Source: Desulfobacteraceae bacterium (lineage in GTDB: Bacteria > Desulfobacterota > DSM-4660 > Desulfatiglandales > Desulfatiglandaceae). From it: a DNA stretch of 14,919 bases. The notes beneath the pieces are model-generated. The model did not search any database, was not told the DNA's origin, and worked only from the letters and a program-made list of their open reading frames with translations. The position numbers were made by a program, and so were the translations under genes. Location: NCBI GenBank assembly GCA_011042035.1, contig DQZA01000106.1, positions 1 to 14,919 of the forward strand, written 5' to 3'. Shown piece by piece: positions 13,128 to 14,919 of this stretch. How positions within the stretch are numbered: position 1 is the first letter of the stretch; the number at the start of each line of letters is the position of its first letter.

Positions 13128-14903
13128 TCAGGAGCCCTTTAGCCTAAGATAATGTGCAAATTGCCTAACGCACAAGGGAGTAAACCGATCAAAAAATGTC
13201 ATAAATTCTAGACCTGGGACTAAGGCTCTTACAACTGGTACGCCAAGTAGCTTCTTTGTAAGGTTTACGTATATCACGCTATACCCGTTTTTTATGAGGA
13301 GATCATGGAGCAGGGCGAGATCCCCCTTTGTATCCCCAGTGGAATAGTTTGGCAGATCTTCATATTCAAGAACAGGAATCCCTTCCATAGGTTCCATTGA
13401 GCCAAACCAATATGGATAAGGGTAAGGGATTTCTGTAATGGCTGAAACAATAGCCCTTTTACCGTCCAAGTTGGCAGCGGTTCCCTTTAGGATTACGCCG
13501 CCTGGGCCACAAATAAATGCCTTGTAACAAGGGATACCAAACTCTGAGGATAGATCGCAAAGATGGATATAAATTCCTCTCTTATCCCAACCTACAAGCA
13601 AGTCCGAAACCTTTGGATCCTCTGCATCCAGTCGAAAACATCTCGTCCTTGTGTAAGGGACAACCTTTTCAGAGTCCCTTTCGATGACTTCCAAGAGCGC
13701 ACTAAGCTTCGCCTCATCAAGGTCTCTGCCCGCCCCTAGGCCGGTGGAAGACACACCACTTGTTAGACTTATCTCATCGAAATTTGAAAAAAGAAAAACA
13801 AGCTGCGCCGGGACATACACCTCTTGCTGCCCTTTGGAGCTTACTTCTTCCCCTTTTATCCAGGTAAGAGGATATCCGTCATACCTGACCTCGAGACTCA
13901 ATTCATTGGGATCTATTGCATTCAATCCCCCAGAAACCATTTCGTTATAACTAGCCTTCTTAAGGGGCCCAAGGGTTTCGTAGCCGTCAAGCCTGCCGCC
14001 CTTTACACTGGCAAATGCTGAACAGCGCTCCACCACCTCCATTAGACACGAAATCTTGGCCTGATACAAATTCAGGCCCCTCCCATAGCTGATCTGCATC
14101 CCCTCTAATTTATAAGAATTTCTTCCATCCTCAACTTCAGTGTTAAGTAGCCATGGTCTTTCCACAGCAAAAGGGCTCAGGGTAGCTTCCGTTCTGGTTT
14201 CCCATCCAGTCAAAATAGACAAACCTTCCAATTTTCGCGTAAGATCTTTTGCAAATGACTTAAGTGCATGCCTGTCGCTAGGTTTCTGTGTCCTACCCCT
14301 ACCTACAGCGATATCGCTAATGTGCACACTTTTTCCAAAGGCCTGGGTCAGCCCTTCTCTGTCAATTGGTAAGGGGTATTCTTCTCTGCCATACTCTGGC
14401 ATCTCCGTGTGGCGATAGAAATTAGAAGCAAAACATTTCAACCAATAGCGGTTCTGTTCTTGGTGCTCTGCCAGGTTCCACCTAACATCTATAACAGGGC
14501 TATGCTCAGCAAGTTTTCTAAGATTCAACCCTTGCAGCATGATGCCAGAGGCCTCGAACTTCCAATTCCTGAGGTATGCCTCGTAAATCAGGGCTCTCAA
14601 AGGTAACCCAGCCTCTCTATTTTGCTCCGCAAAATGATTGAATTCCTCTGGCTCCAAACTACCTAGCTTTTCAAGTGCGTAGTTGTGCATGAACAAATCA
14701 AACGGGTGATCCTCAAGATATTCGAGAGCCCTGCTGAGCTCCCATTGTCCCTTGGGTTCGCACTTAAACCAGCCAACTCCTGCTCTTGTCCCATGTTTTT
14801 CCAATTGGTATGTAACCCTAGACTCCTCCAAGCTATTTTCCTCCTCATAAGTCAATTCAAAACAATCGAACAAAAAAGTAAGCAAAGTCTTGAATAGGGC
14901 CAT
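13128..14903 (-). CDS. YcaO-domain protein with unassigned N-terminal region; 5' end may lie outside the window
   Basis: The protein has 591 aa if it starts at ATG 14903, but no SD precedes this ATG and the frame stays open to the right edge, so the true start may be further upstream. YcaO enzymes use ATP to activate backbone amides, forming azolines or thioamides or assisting S12 methylthiolation. Seen: a helical N-terminal region (about 1-190) that I do not recognise, then a YcaO core (about 215-575) with the Glu-rich ATP/Mg motifs MEVVERCSA (288-296), STGLGAGRDLDEAKLSALLEVIER (two segments, 386-409; Glu405, Glu408) and SAITEIP (487-493), and VNLTKKLLGVPVVRALVPGLE near the end (546-566). 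The C-terminus is RLKGS, not the PxPxP tail of classical azoline-forming YcaO proteins. No E1-like partner, dehydrogenase, TfuA or RimO gene is visible nearby. Confidence 0.85.
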   Translation of the reverse strand: MALFKTLLTFLFDCFELTYEEENSLEESRVTYQLEKHGTRAGVGWFKCEPKGQWELSRALEYLEDHPFDLFMHNYALEKLGSLEPEEFNHFAEQNREAGLPLRALIYEAYLRNWKFEASGIMLQGLNLRKLAEHSPVIDVRWNLAEHQEQNRYWLKCFASNFYRHTEMPEYGREEYPLPIDREGLTQAFGKSVHISDIAVGRGRTQKPSDRHALKSFAKDLTRKLEGLSILTGWETRTEATLSPFAVERPWLLNTEVEDGRNSYKLEGMQISYGRGLNLYQAKISCLMEVVERCSAFASVKGGRLDGYETLGPLKKASYNEMVSGGLNAIDPNELSLEVRYDGYPLTWIKGEEVSSKGQQEVYVPAQLVFLFSNFDEISLTSGVSSTGLGAGRDLDEAKLSALLEVIERDSEKVVPYTRTRCFRLDAEDPKVSDLLVGWDKRGIYIHLCDLSSEFGIPCYKAFICGPGGVILKGTAANLDGKRAIVSAITEIPYPYPYWFGSMEPMEGIPVLEYEDLPNYSTGDTKGDLALLHDLLIKNGYSVIYVNLTKKLLGVPVVRALVPGLEFMTFFDRFTPLCVRQFAHYLRLKGS

Positions 14904-14919
14904 TGACAAGTCAGCCCGG

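Overview
This is a bacterial chromosomal window of moderate GC content. Gene density, strong Shine-Dalgarno (SD) sequences and family composition (ADP-forming acyl-CoA synthetase, DUF374 acyltransferase, B12-dependent radical SAM methylase-like protein, excisionase-type HTH fused to sensor domains) best fit an anaerobe of the Desulfobacterota (former Deltaproteobacteria). That assignment is an inference from gene families; there is no rRNA or phylogenetic marker here. No CRISPR array, rRNA, tRNA or intact insertion sequence was seen.

Left part, minus strand (1-2190): a one-component regulator (HTH plus periplasmic-binding-protein-like domain) lies upstream of the alpha part of an ADP-forming acyl-CoA synthetase that runs off the left edge. 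Middle, plus strand (2681-8526): a DUF374 lysophospholipid-acyltransferase-like gene; a decayed DnaJ fragment on the opposite strand; a perfect 13-bp inverted repeat; an hsp20-lon proteostasis pair 26 bp apart; a 455-bp gap with two palindromic hairpins and a perfect 14-bp palindrome; then a B12-binding radical SAM protein. A MoaD/ThiS-like ubiquitin-fold protein ending in Gly-Gly-Gly follows at 8902-9189.

Right part, minus strand (9231-14903): a YcaO-domain protein open at the right edge, then a likely operon of an HTH-EIIA(PTS) regulator, a ClC chloride channel/transporter with CBS domains and a tandem universal stress protein. A short membrane-protein gene interrupted by an in-frame TAG follows. 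The regulator-ClC-Usp set reads as an ion-flux or envelope-stress module with a phosphorylatable sensor. ClC lacks the usual internal proton glutamate and has His in place of the selectivity-filter Ser.

The items most worth a second look are the amber-interrupted small gene with an excellent SD, the EIIA/HTH-ClC-Usp operon, the YcaO protein with an unassigned N-terminal region and a short downstream frame, and the REP-like hairpins after lon. No wholly new system can be proven from the sequence alone.
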